A stretch of DNA of 64,000 nucleotides from Heterobilharzia americana (taxonomy: Eukaryota > Platyhelminthes > Trematoda > Strigeidida > Schistosomatidae). Both the position numbers and the translations under genes were made by a program. The stretch covers positions 85,520,820-85,584,819 of the forward strand of contig OX104129.1 in the NCBI GenBank assembly GCA_944470555.2, read 5' to 3'. Position 1 is the stretch's first letter. The number at the start of each line of letters is the position of its first letter. Below, piece after piece: positions 10,485 through 21,869 of the stretch. The notes under the pieces are model-generated. The model had not been told where the DNA came from and made no database searches. It saw only the letters and a list, made by a program, of their open reading frames with translations.

Positions 10485-10840
10485 AATATATAACTCAAAC
10501 ACATGTAATATCAACGTATCCACGCAGCAGCCCATATACCAATAGAGACCAATCAATTCTGTCCAATCAACGATGGTATAATACAAGCAATAATAACAAA
10601 AGTATACCCGTCGCACAAGAAGTAATTATTATGGCTCGGCCCTGGAGTTTGAAGCGATCGCCCCAGGTACATCCAACTGATGAGTCCCAAATAGGATGGA
10701 GTGGGCATCCTGGATTCCATTGGTAGCCATTATCCATCATTACTACAATAAGAACACAGGTAATATCGAGGCATCCTCACAGAAACTCATATGCCCATAG
10801 AGACCAATCCATTCGGTTTTACCAATGATGGTATAATAAA
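10485..10840 (+). repeat. Family A tandem arrangement (spacer, unit, spacer)
   Basis: A spacer copy (10485-10600, with CCAATAGAGACCAATC and CAACGATGGTATAAT) is followed by a head and hammerhead unit (10605-10735, starting ATACCCGTCGCACAAGAAGT). A second spacer copy follows (10735-10840, CCCATAGAGACCAATCC, ACCAATGATGGTATAAT). Repeating the spacer on both sides implies a tandem array, as in schistosome satellite DNA. The unit's head has lost its middle (B-box region). Confidence 0.7.
10669..10722 (+). ncRNA. Hammerhead ribozyme, family A, second core mutated
   Basis: Stem I ATCCAA/TGGAT, core CTGATGAG, stem II GTCC/GGA with CAAATA loop, but GATGGAG replaces CGAAA. The first half is perfect; the lost GAAA predicts an inactive ribozyme. 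Confidence 0.6.
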
Positions 10841-11071
10841 AGAAATAACACTAAATAAAGGATTATCAAACGAAGTGAAGTAATTCTTAAGTTTCTAAGC
10901 TCGAGAACACCTTCGAATTAATGCTTTTCGTAATTTAGTTACTGTTTTCGTTTTCATATGAACAATAGTTGCTCTATATAACCATATTCGTCTCGGATTA
11001 TGTGTAGAGTTGGCATTACGTAGTGATTGCAACCCGAACTCGTCTATTCACCTTTTCAGAAGCAACTTAAT

Positions 11072-11074
<3 letters not shown>

Positions 11075-11138
<64 letters not shown>
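11075..11138. repeat. (TA)n microsatellite
   Basis: Roughly 64 bases of alternating T and A. Confidence 0.96.
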
Positions 11139-11467
11139 CAAGTAATGGTTAGTCTAAAGTAACTAAACTACGTAGAAAAATTTCAGAACTGACATCAAGT
11201 TCTTTTCGTCCCGTAAAATTAGGTGTCACTGGTATACTATAAAGGTCTAACGTCTCCTTTCGTACGAACTCGACGTAACAATCACTACTTTGATATGTGT
11301 CTGTCATTATGACCAATGTCTCTGATATTCATTTACGGACGATAACAAACTTCATAAAAATTAGCGAATACTTTGGGTTTTGTAAAGCCAGTAAGAACTA
11401 CTACACATAAACAAGTGATTTTTTTTATCGCCAATTACTATTTAAACAAGTAATAGCCTGTACAGTT

Positions 11468-11640
11468 TTCATTCCCTAAAGAAGAGACCTCCATGAGGTT
11501 GCCAAACGTCAGAAATCCATCTTGTGACTTCATTGGGATTTTAAGAATACATTTCTCTTATGATCCTTTTACTGGATGCTCAAATTATTCGACTCTATCA
11601 GATCAAGTTTGTATCCTGAAGTCTGTAAAATCTTTAGGTT
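11468..11640 (+). repeat. Family D dispersed repeat, copy 1
   Basis: AAACGTCAGAAAT followed by TTCATTGGGATTTTA, TTTACTGGATGCTCAAATTA and CTATCAGATCAAGTTTGTATCC is shared with 15281-15445 and 28096-28250. Upstream CTAAAGA and a small hairpin GACCTC/GAGGTT are reminiscent of a hammerhead core, with AAAC GTC at the cleavage side. I cannot name the element. Confidence 0.5.
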
Positions 11641-13440
11641 ATACAAGGCATGTCCTTGATGTTTCGTTTCTCCTCCATAACTTGGTATAACCACTAAAGT
11701 TAGATCTTGCCATGAGTATACGACCTGTCAGAGATGATAAGTGGAATAAGGCATACTGATGACGAGAAATAAAAAAGTCAATCCGATTTCTTGGTAAATT
11801 TTTTTGATATGTGTTTCAGCTTTGACTTTAGCACTGCAAAATTTGCAACCGTGGCCTATCTAACGGTCAATATGTAGATGTGTGAATAGTACGTTTCAAT
11901 CTTTAAAGTAAAAAGGAAGAAAACAGGTTATTATCAGTAATGTTTATCGTAATAAAGTGAATTCTTTTGTACAATTATAAGGTGAGGAATGACTTTCCGC
12001 TAAAAAATAATAATTGAATCAACATGCTGAAATATTAACTGAAAAGACAAACGATTATCTTTTATATTGTTTTACTGAAATGAAGTTGAGTACTCTAGGA
12101 TTATTCAGAAAAATAAATGATTTACGGGCCTTTTATTATACAGAGGAAGAAGTGAAACTGACGCATTTTGATCAGGAAGGCATTGAGAAGTGAAAGTTTC
12201 TATACATATAAATATTTCAATGAATCATCTGTTTATTTGCATTTGGAATAATACCAATCCAGGTAGGATTAGACTGATCCTACTCATATGAACTACATTC
12301 ATTCAAATAAACAAAAACAAAGTTGTAGAATTACCATGTTGGATAAACTTTCGTAAGTGAGATAAATAAATACATCATGAGTGCAAAAATATACTACTGA
12401 CAAATATGAGTAGTTAGGACCCACTCATGTTGATCTGTAGATGTCACTAGCTACATCAAAGTGATTGAAACATCGGATGGGAATTTCGTTCATTTGGGAG
12501 TCGAGGTCATCTGAGTCTGTCTTTCTGACTCGAGTGGACCAATATGCCTTAAATAGTATGTTTGCTCTCTAAACTGTTAAAAATGTTATGGTTCACTCTG
12601 ACATTTCTTACAGCTCAGTAGCTTTGTTACTGGCCAACTGTGATATCAACTGAAATTGTGCAGAAAACTACCTACACAAGACCGCAAGGTGTGATCTCTG
12701 ACACAAGAGTGTCCTGAACGACCAAAATATACTGTTAGAGTCAATCTGAATAATTCCTCTCTGCAAGCTTAATTTGTCCGGACACACGACTAATGAGCTT
12801 GGCTTCATAAGAGAAAACGGCAGGTCTACGTGAAGTTTATGCTGTTAGCAGACAGTTGGTTTCCAACGGAAATCCTGCTTACCCCACAGTCAGATGCATG
12901 AAAATACTCAGCTATGAGAAATGTCAAGGTGGACCGTGTAGTTTGTATATCTTTTGTGAGTAAAGTACTATTCTATTACTTTTTCTGAGAAGCTAATGTA
13001 TAAAGATGTTAAGTGGGATTTGAGGTAGCATATGCCTTTTGGAACTGATTTTGTTCATGGCTGATGGGTGCTATTCTCTCACATTCAAGAATCTATCTTA
13101 AAAAGAGTTTTAAAAAATATTTTCAAGATATATGAGTAAAATATTCTCCCTTTATGTCATATATCGAGACCAGTTTGGCATAACATTTATCTGTTTCATC
13201 TAAGAATATTTCATACGCTTGTACTGCAGATTATTGAGTACTCTGACTGCACTGTTTTTTATACTGACACTATTCAAGGGACAAATTCTACTGAGATTCT
13301 CGTCACCACCTTCAATTTACAAAAAACTTTGATGCCAATAAGTGCACATCCCAAGTTAAACATGTTTTAAGATCACTGGTTTCAAAATTATTTATTTATG
13401 TTACACAAATGCTGTATTCAAAACAACGACCAGAACAGAC
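11640..13440. other. No recognisable feature
   Basis: Long stretch of AT-rich DNA with no open frame of note and no repeat matched elsewhere in the window. The part around 12420-12900 is less AT-rich and could be an unrecognised old element. Confidence 0.4.
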
Positions 13441-14660
13441 AGAATTCAAGAAGTATAAATCATGTGCGGACCAAGTTGCTACGTTACACTACGCATCATC
13501 ATAGAACAGAGTATAGAATGGCAGTCAACTCTCTACCTCAAATCCATCGACTTTGAAAAGGTCTTCAACAGCGTCAACCGACAAGTAATTTGACAATTGC
13601 CTCAACACTACGGAATACCACAAACCTTCATCAGTCTCATTCAACAACTATATGAAGATGCCATATGACAAGTAATTCACAATGGGAAACTCAGTGATGA
13701 ATATGAAGCGAAGTGAAGACAGGAGACAGGAATGAAACAAGGCTGACATCTACTATCACCCATGATATTCCTGATTGTAGTGTACTGTATCATGCAACAA
13801 ACAGTGGGGAGTGAGAGGAGAGGGATACACTGGACTGCGGAAAAGAACCTAGAGGATTTGAATTTCGCCAAGAATGACTTGCGTCTAATGTCACATGAAC
13901 TGGAAGATCTACAGGCGAAATCCAACAAGTTGACAGAAGAGGTGAGGTAGGGCAGCGAAGATGGGACTTCAAGTGAATATGGAGGAGACAGAGGTGATGA
14001 AGATACCTAACCAACAACAACAATAACAACAAGCTCCAATCACCATGAACGGGAGAAACTTAAAGGAAGTAGCCTCTTCCACCTACCACCGAGGCAGCAT
14101 CATTTCAACTACAGGCGATGGCACAGACGAGGACGTCAAAGCCAGTCAGGATCAAAAACGTAAGACGGGCTTTCATTAGCCTGAGACCAGTGTGGAGATT
14201 TTCTGCACTCAGCATGAAGCATGAACAACATTCAGATTTTCAGCATTTAGCCGGTCAAGTCAGTGCTTCTGTATGGTTGTGAGGTTTGGCGCGTCACGAA
14301 AGGGATTTCCAACAAACTACAGACATTGATCAACAGCTGGCATTTACGCTGGCTTGATACTGAAGCTGAAATGGCCAAAAAGAATAAGCAACAAGGAACT
14401 CTGGCTGTCGACGAACTAACCAAGAAGACCATTTAGGGACGTCACGCTCCAGGCCAAGCACTCGAGTGGGACCCCGACGGAAAACGACAAGTTGGGCGTC
14501 CAAAGTTGAGGTACAGGAGATGGTGTGAAGAAGAAATGACAGCTTCTGAGTTGTCATGGCACCAGGTTCAAAAGATTGCAAAGAAGAGAGTAAAAAGGGG
14601 GCGGGCCGCTGAGGCCCTATGTTCCACCAGGAACCCAAGAGACAAATAATAGTAATATAA
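13440..14660 (+). mobile_element. RTE-B fragment (RT core end to 3' end), defective subfamily
   Basis: Reads CADQVATLRIIIEQS, EWQSTLYLKSIDFEKVFNS (reverse transcriptase motif A region), then a stop in the VI*QL position (13591) and a TGA where QGC stands in the intact motif (about 13743). PMIFLIV and a mutated F-A-x-D site (NFAKNDLRLMSH) follow. The C-terminal region continues with frameshifts to GGGACAAATAATAG. Same defects as the copies at 21.9 and 28.8 kb. Confidence 0.78.
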
Positions 14661-15280
14661 TGTTATTCAAACTGTATTACTTTAATGCAAGTTTTGCTTC
14701 GTATTTGCAGGAAAATCAATTGTGTGGTTTCATTTTGAAGTCTGATCCATACAAGTTCTAAGATATAAACCTGAAAAAACTCGGATAAGATTTTTACTCA
14801 AGATATGTCGTATGAAACAGTCATACCGAATTGATTTATTCAAGTTTGACAAGACAATTAGAGAATGTGAATTGTATAAATGGTGTAATAAACTAGTGCA
14901 GTGCATCTCAAGACATGGAGTCGAACTCGTGGTTTTCATGCACATCAAGATAAAACCTATTATAGGATGAAGAGATCAGAGTAAAAAGGTGTTATATTAT
15001 TTTGTTGAATACTCTATTGAGAAGGAATAGGGGTTAGTGTGCTTATAACCGGAAATGATACGAAGAAAAGATCCACTGTAAGCCAAGAAGTTTTACCAGC
15101 TAGTTTTTGAACACTACTACGTATTACTTTACCATTACTTAAATGATCCTAAGAACTTTGGACATCATACCTCACACTTTATTATTCAACTATTATCTGC
15201 TATATCACTTTTGAAACTTTATTCAATTCGAAGTGCTTCTCCACCATCATCATGTAAAATTCCAATGAATTAGAAAATTT

Positions 15281-15445
15281 AATTTCTGACGTTTCATGAC
15301 ATCGCGATTTCCACGAAGTTGTGAAGCGTCAGAAATTAATTTTTTCTGCTTCATCAGGTTTTTGAAAAATATATTTCACTTATAATCCAATTACCCAAAG
15401 ATCAACTTATTCAACTCTATCATGTCAAATTTTGATCCCGAAGTT
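15281..15445 (+). repeat. Family D dispersed repeat, copy 2, with inverted ends
   Basis: AATTTCTGACG (15281-15291) and CGTCAGAAATT (15327-15337) are exact inverted repeats around GCGATTTCCACGAAGTTGT, which can itself form a wobble-rich hairpin. The downstream part (TTATAATCCAATTACCCAAAG, then ATTCAACTCTATCATGTCAA) matches the other family D copies. Confidence 0.55.
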
Positions 15446-15754
15446 TACACCATCATGTATTATCCTAGCCTATTCATCGTTATTCTTCATGTGACTGTCA
15501 ACATGAAATAAGAATATCAAGGAGAAAAAGAAAGATAATGTCTCAAAAATTCCTCGACATTTGAAATTTGACCGGCCAAATACTTTTTGTTGCGTTCCAT
15601 TATGTCCATCCAACAAGTATATCATTCATTATGCTTCATATTCGTTGTTTGATAACGCTATATACTATAAAGAAGCTATAACTTTTTATTGTCATATAGT
15701 AAATGGTGTACAGTTGTCGGTTTTACAACTGCCTGAAGGCTATAATTCACTTAC

Positions 15755-16107
15755 CAATATCTGAGATATTTATTGATATATTCTTCGAGGCACCATACTC
15801 TTCTTTATTTAGAGATATCTTAGCCACTTCACTATTATCGTGCTGTTGAACTTCTGGATGATGTTCAAAATTATAAAGTAATTTAAATCCTAGTTCATTT
15901 GGTCGACTAATTGAATCACTTTTAAATTTCAATGTCAATGCATTTCCAGAAGAATGAAAGTAATAAGGTTCGGATATTGAAAACATTTCTGGTTTTTTAC
16001 GAAATATCATTTTATCTCCACAGTATTCAATAATTAATGGATCTTCAGTATGCATCCCATCGAACAACTGTACACGATCACCCATCAAAGAATTTATGTT
16101 ATCACAA
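15755..16107 (-). CDS. CUB-domain gene, exon f (second half of CUB 3 and C-terminal linker)
   Basis: On the minus strand, acceptor ttttttag and donor gtaagt bound 353 bases, entering phase 2 and leaving phase 1. The first codon completes AA|T (Asn), then CDNINSLMGDRVQLFDG, PLIIEYCGDK, a strand ALTLKFKSDS and ELGFKLLYNF. This is the clearest CUB second half in the gene, with cysteine 3, the D-x-V-x-L-x-DG strand, cysteine 4 in YCG and the final GF-x-L-x-Y. About 35 polar residues follow. Leaving in phase 1 implies at least one further exon below 15.7 kb; I could not find it. Confidence 0.86.
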
Positions 16108-16234
16108 CTAAAAAATGAAGTAAAAGTGAATTTTTTATCAGACTAAAACTAGACAAAGAATATTTTAAAATATATAAAATGATTGTAAATGTTTTGTTAA
16201 AATTTGTTGTAATTCTTCAGTAGTGAGGTAAACT

Positions 16235-16550
16235 GATTGATTTGTCCCTTGAATTCCTAAAGAAATATACCGCTTCAGTAGCATGTTTCCATTCCACTCT
16301 CTTCTCTGTTAACTTTTCAACCTGACTCCAAGACAGCCCAGAAACTCTCATTTCTTCTTTGCACTATCTCCTCCATGTTACCCTCAACTCAGACGTCCAA
16401 CTCGTCGTTTCCCATCTGGGTTCTACCTGAGTGCCTAGCCTGTCGCATGATATCCCTGAGTGGACTTCTCAGTGTATGCTCAATCCATCTCCACTTTCCT
16501 CAGCATATTTGTTGAGTGACAGGTATTTGATTGGTTCGTTGCCAGAGTTC
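16235..16550 (-). mobile_element. RTE-B 3' fragment in the CUB gene intron
   Basis: Reverse complement carries the RTE-B end: NSGNEPIKYLSLNKYAEE, a middle with ..GKRRVGRL.. and the terminal GGGACAAAT. It lies between CUB exons e and f and joins the possible relic exon at 16550-16660. Confidence 0.7.
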
Positions 16551-16660
16551 CTTAAAATTGATTTGAGGACTGATAATTTCGTGTTTTTTTGATCTGGTGA
16601 AGGATATTTGTAAGACAACAATTGTATTGTAAAACGTCCATCATATTCTTCACTTTCTTT
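16550..16660 (-). pseudogene. Possible decayed CUB-tail exon cut by an RTE-B insertion
   Basis: On the minus strand, an open stretch just after an ag dinucleotide reads SEEYDGRFTIQLLSY, then about 20 polar residues. This resembles the closing strand of CUB 1 (IGFTGQFTFEL) and CUB 2 (GFHGTYEFV). It then runs without a stop into RTE-B sequence (NSGNEPIKYL). Exons e and f splice to each other in matching phase without it, and its obvious acceptor would enter in the wrong phase. It may be a leftover duplicated exon, an alternative exon or chance; I favour a relic. Confidence 0.3.
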
Positions 16661-17189
16661 CACCTATATTTATTCATTAGGAACTTCATCGAACTACAGC
16701 ACTTACAAATCAAGTCTAAACTTATTATCCACCTTATTATTACATCAATACAAAGTAGTTAGTCTAATTATCAAATTTTATCGAAAAAGATCTTCGAAGA
16801 AATGAGAAAAATGATGGGCTGAGGCAATCTTATTATTAGTTTCCAAGCTTTGACCTACTTTCATCTTTTCATTCTAAATATTCACAATTTCATTTATACT
16901 ACCACTAATTCTATTATTTAACAGTATACAATGCATGATATTCTTATTATTGACTCACAGGTCACTTTGATTGAAAGCTGCGTATATCAGAGTATAGCCT
17001 GAGGAGAGATAGTTGAAAGCAATATTGTTGGCTTACATGTCTTCTTACATTTACTGTTGTGTCATGTAAACAACAGCAGAAACGTAAGGTTATCCAAGCA
17101 ACTTCGGAGAAGAATTTATATATATACGTTTTGTATGAACCAGGGGTCTGGTTTATTTTCAGTAATTATTTCAACGTATGATAACTCCT

Positions 17190-17620
17190 TCTGTATGGTT
17201 CAGAAACTTGACCTGTCACGAAAAGCATTTCCAAAAAACTAAAGACACATCACCAACAGCTGCCGCCTACGCTGGCTTGATACTAAAGATAAGATGGCCA
17301 GGATAATAAGAATAAGCAACAAGGAACTCTGGCTGACATCGAATCAACCAACAACCTATTGCCCAACAAATATGCAGAAGAAAGTGGATATGGATTGGAC
17401 TGGGCATACACTGAGAAAACCATTTCGGAGATATCACGTACAGGCTAGGTCATCGAATGTAATCCGAATGGAAACGACGAGTTGGGTGTCCGAGATGAGG
17501 GCCACATGGAGAAGATGGTGTGGGGAAGAAATGAAAGCTTATGGGGATTCGTAGGGACAGGTTCAAAGAGTGCAGAGAAGAGAGTGGAATGTAGGCGTGC
17601 TACTGATTACTGAATAATGT
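17190..17620 (+). mobile_element. RTE-B 3' fragment
   Basis: Starts CTGTATGGTTCAGAAACTTG and reads ISNKELWLTSNQPTTYCPTN, MDWTGHTLRKPFRR, SNVIRMETTSWVSEMR and a tail near 17600. This C-terminal region is frameshifted, and the usual 3' microsatellite is not present. Confidence 0.7.
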
Positions 17621-17754
17621 CAGGACAATGTTCGATTCCCATATCAGTTGTTGTTAATTAAAAAAAAAACAATTTAATAATCAAATTTCTGTTTCCATTG
17701 ATACGGTCCAATCAGCACCCGTTACTACATGAAAACTGTAATATATCTACTGTA

Positions 17755-17945
17755 CAAAGAGTGGTGATCGCGACTCAGTAGTTTAACGGACAACATTCTG
17801 TCGTTCGAAGCAATCGGTCTTTATTCCGAGTCTTGGTGAGAGCAAAATCACTCACTAGGAGGCAGGCAAATTGAAATGAAAAGTCTTAAATAAGGCGAAA
17901 TGCATCTCCTTGATTCCACTGCTAGCCAGTCTACATCACTGCTTC
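17755..17945 (+). repeat. Family A repeat with decayed hammerhead
   Basis: Head GACTCAGTAGTTTAACGGAC (A-box-like), then GAGTCTTGGTGAGAGCA near the B-box, then a decayed hammerhead (17866-17920) that keeps GCGAAATGCATC and TTGATTCCACTGCTAGCC but reads TGAAAAGTC in the first core. Confidence 0.6.
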
Positions 17946-18413
17946 TAGAATCTTCCAGTCTACTTTGTTTTTACCAAGACAGGACGAGAGCCTATATAGT
18001 AAAAAGATTATCTGAAGTGGAACTTTGCCTATCTCCTAGGTACTTAATTTAAAAGGCATAATAGGCTAACAGTTGTGAATGATTTTATCAGCATAATTTC
18101 GTTTTGAATGCGAAAAAATACACTCTGATCTAGGATATATTCAAAGCAGACTATAGAATTGAGCCTTTTTAATGAAAATATGGTTGACATAAAGTTTCTG
18201 TTGATATTTTGTGATATTTTGGTATCCAACTATTGTATATGAAACACCTTCAAATGAAGAAGATTCAGCGAGAATCTCATAATAATGGCTCCAAATCAGG
18301 GATATAAAAAGATAAATGATAGGAAACGTGAAATTTTGAATTTTACCTATTAGAATGAGTATTCAAGATGAATAGTATTTATTAAATAAGATAACATTCA
18401 TAGATATGCTTAC

Positions 18414-18669
18414 TTTTTAGAGTTTCCAAGTTTTAAGTATAAAAAGTTAACAACAACTCTTTCATTTAGTTGACCTATAAAAGTGTACACTTCTGTTATT
18501 AAGGGTGGATAGACTTCAGGGAAATTGACTGAATGAATTGAACCTTGAGTATGATTTAAAGGACCTGCAGAAAAGATTAATTTTCTTTGTACATATTTTG
18601 GATCCAGTAAATAGTTTGAATAACTATTGTGTTGAGTATCCATTAAATCTGAATGTACTGAATTTTCAA
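18414..18669 (-). CDS. CUB-domain gene, exon e (linker and first half of CUB 3)
   Basis: On the minus strand, acceptor cttttctag and donor gtaagc bound 256 bases, entering phase 1 and leaving phase 2. The exon continues the linker (V-ENSVHSDLMDTQH), then reads KLIFSAGPLN, GSIHSVNFPEVYPPL, TEVYTFIGQ and ERVVVNFLYLKL. This follows the CUB first-half layout, but both cysteines of the first disulphide are missing: LIF and TEVYTF replace the C-containing strands. CUB domains lacking one disulphide are known, so this need not mean loss of function. Confidence 0.83.
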
Positions 18670-18889
18670 CTAGAAAAGTAAAATAAAATAAACGTGATAG
18701 GTTACAATGAAGTTTAAAATGTTTTCATTTATTTTGCTAAAGCTGTTCACAATATACTACAGTCTGACATACCAACTAACAATCCAAAACAACACTCGTG
18801 AAAAATAGTAACATTCTCCTTGATAATCGAACAATGGAACATAGAATACTCGGAACTAAAAACCTCAATAAGTGGTTAGTTGTACATTA

Positions 18890-19075
18890 CTGATGGATAG
18901 TTGCCAGCAGTAGGACCCAGAAGGTGCTTTTCGTTCTACTTGGGACTTCTTAGCTTGACATACCTGCTTTCAAGTGAGTGATGTTGTTCCTACTGGAACT
19001 CTAACCTAGCATCGATTACTTCAGCCAACCACTGAGCCACGATAACCACTTCTTGAGCATAGGGTATAGTTTTAA
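18890..19075 (-). repeat. Family A repeat with near-complete hammerhead
   Basis: On the minus strand the unit starts near CTCAAGAAGTGGTTATCGTG, with GGCTCAGTGGTTGGCTGA as A-box. The hammerhead (18912-18962) reads CTAAGAAGTCCC, AGTAGAACGAAAAG and CTTCTGGGTCC. GAAA is intact, but the first core reads CTAAGAA and the cleavage triplet is lost. Confidence 0.62.
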
Positions 19076-19079
19076 TGTA

Positions 19080-21330
19080 GTTGCTTGTGTAATGGTCAGC
19101 TGTAGACTGTTGTTTTTTTTGAAATATATGGTGTATTCCATGAAAATGATAACAATCAAAGATATTTCTGCCTTGCTGCATCATGTGACAACCAATTTCG
19201 TCTTGAATTTATGTTTTGGCTAAAGCCAGTATTCAAGCTTTGGGGAAACATTACCTAGAAAATTGATAATGAACTAGTTAATAATACCTGACCCATTTGA
19301 AGCCAGCAAGTTATTCCATTATAAGACATAGTTACATGTATAAATCGAACACTAATGCGCCCAGTAGTTCAACAATTTCGCTCTAATTTCGAGGATGCAC
19401 TGACAAAGGATAATTCTGTTGGATGTTATTGTAAAATTGGAATCTTGTATCAGCATTCAGAAGATTTATCCTCATTCTTCTCCCCTTCAACTTTTTGCAT
19501 CTGTCTACTTAACATTTAACACCATTTCATTCCTCTGATGGTCCAACTCCAGAGAAAAAGAGGCAATTCTGTCCAGAGATCTATGAGCAGAAAGCCCACT
19601 AAGAATGAATAACTTTCAAGGTTGTGTCTCTTTAGGTAGAAAGACAGAATGAAAGAGGAATCTAAACAGCTGATTCTCCAGAAGAATATGAATATCCACA
19701 TTTGATATCTTCGACAATGGACAAATACATCTGTGATAAATTCTGAGGAAAAGTGGATAAGCACGAGAATTCATAAATAAGAATTTGTAGCCAAAATATC
19801 TCTTAAGGCTTACGTATTACTCAAGAAAAATCATACTACTTAACCTTGAATTCTAAGGTGGCTAACAGGCGAGAATGGAAATACGTCTCCAGCTCTGCAA
19901 CCAAACATTTAGTAAACTTAAGACACTTGGCTCACTGTGACAATTCCCTCAAAATTTTGCACAAATTTCAATCAAGTCACCTGGAAAAGGTAAGGATTAG
20001 ACGCTTGGGAATGATGAGTGCTAAAAAGTATGGAAAACCTCTTTATTTGCCATAGACATCGCACTCTGTCATTTGAGTGGAAATTACTCTAGAATATTTT
20101 ATTGTTCCTATTGTGTATTCACTGTATTTCTGTATGAAGTAACATTGATTTATTTAATTTTATGATACTTCATCCAGTCTAAAACCGATCCGAAACGTGG
20201 TGTTAGAGTCCTATGTCTTTCAGGTAATAAATACCATATGCCGCATATCCTGAGTTATTCGACCACCTCGGGTCTATTTGAGGAGATGAGTGAAGATTAT
20301 TCTGCGTTTTAACTTACATTACTTATTCAGGTTTTCTTTGACTTCATGATCATCTGAATTTATCTCATTTTCGAGCATTAAAGCATATGTACACGTAGTA
20401 CCTAGTATTTAGAGGTAATCTGAGTCCTAACGAAGTCAAGTGGCTTGGGAAATAAACTTTCAATGCCACCGTAATTACAAACGTAGTAGCGCAATATTCG
20501 ACTGCAATCTTCTGTTCACTATAGTCAGTGAAGAGTAAAAGTGAATGTAGTCAAGTGTCTTATTCAGGAAGCTCTATCAGCAAAATATCATCTCGTTCAT
20601 TACTTATTGCCATAACTAGAAAACAGCTAGTTAACACTTAACAGAATCGATGCATTTTTTGAGTAGAAAACTAAAGTAATAAAATGAACGTATGCAGAGA
20701 CTTGGTTTCAAAAGCTTAACAAAACGGCCAACTGTACCAGCGGCATTTCCTTCAGTTTGGTGTATATTGAATCAGTTGGGAAAGCATAGCTAGCTATTGA
20801 CTGAACCATAAATCTGAGGGCTTTATTCTAAAATATGTATGAAATCTAAGAGTGCTGACAGAATCTAATCGATCGTTTTGCAATTTGACCACTAAGCTGG
20901 GAACCTTAACATTGGTGGGTACTTAAAGATTCTAATTAGTTGTAGGAAATAGTAAACAAGCCCATGCTTCAGACTGAATTCGTACTTGCTGGCAATCGTC
21001 GGGAAGGAGTGTCCAAAACGTCAAGAAATGGAAACTTAGGTTGAAAATCATTACTTGACAATTACATTCAAGCGTGTAGCATTCAACAAAGTGCACTGTG
21101 ATGCTGGGTCTCCCAGCTTGTTCGACACGTCGTAAAATGATAGATGGAATGAAGTTAGTGCTTAGAATCAGACAACCTAAAATTGGTTGCTTTTCAATAA
21201 TCAGTCAATGTGTCCAATCTATTAGTACAGAAGACAGAACCTGGTTCAGGTAGCCTGAACTAAGGAAGTGAGTGACAATGGCTTGAATCTCATAGGGGAC
21301 ATATGTCTCTGTCAAAGTTGTAGATAAACC
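19080..21330. other. No recognisable feature
   Basis: 2.2 kb of CUB-gene intron. Short open frames (for example 19846-20055) show no motif. Nothing matched another part of the window except weakly at its right end. Confidence 0.4.
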
Positions 21331-21334
21331 TTGA

Positions 21335-21400
21335 TAGTAAGTGCAAAATAGCCTGTAACTTAGATCCAAAGCTTCCTGTCAAGTGCGTCCAACCAACCAA
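21335..21400 (+). repeat. Possible decayed family C tail
   Basis: CTTAGATCCAAAGCTTCCTG, then TCAAGTGCGTCCAACCAACC, resembles 46383-46425 (CTAAGTCCAGAGCTTCCTGT) and, more weakly, the end of the family C repeat at 25.1 kb. A decayed hammerhead may precede it. Weak. Confidence 0.3.
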
Positions 21401-21869
21401 TCCAGTTTATTTAAAATTCCTTCAATTGGTTCATTACATGAATTCTTTGTGACCGATATTCCAGAGATACACGTATTTCATATACTAAGTTTGTTCTGCT
21501 ATAGTCGTTTAATGACTGTACTTCAAAACTCTAATAACCCTATGTGTGTTTTTTCTAACCAGATGCAAATACTACCATTTTAGAATTTCTCCTAATAATT
21601 ATTGTTATCCTTTCAAATTTCATTGATAATCCAAAGTTGATTTTTACACGGTTATGCATTTTATAATCGGTTGTATCATGTAACGTATTGCGTTCAATAT
21701 TTCAATGTAGATACGTACAACTTGAGACTGAGAAATGCAATTTTATTCCTTGAAAAAAAATTCAGATTTGACTTGTGGTAAATAAGGAAGATTTGTTTTC
21801 CCACAAATTCATTAGGGTAACAACTGACTGAGAGGAAATGATGCAATTTTTATTTCCTTTGGTGCATCG

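Noticed and set aside
16469..16663. A genuine constitutive exon between CUB exons e and f
   Set aside because: Exons e and f join in matching phase without it, and its obvious acceptor would enter in the wrong phase and meet a stop.
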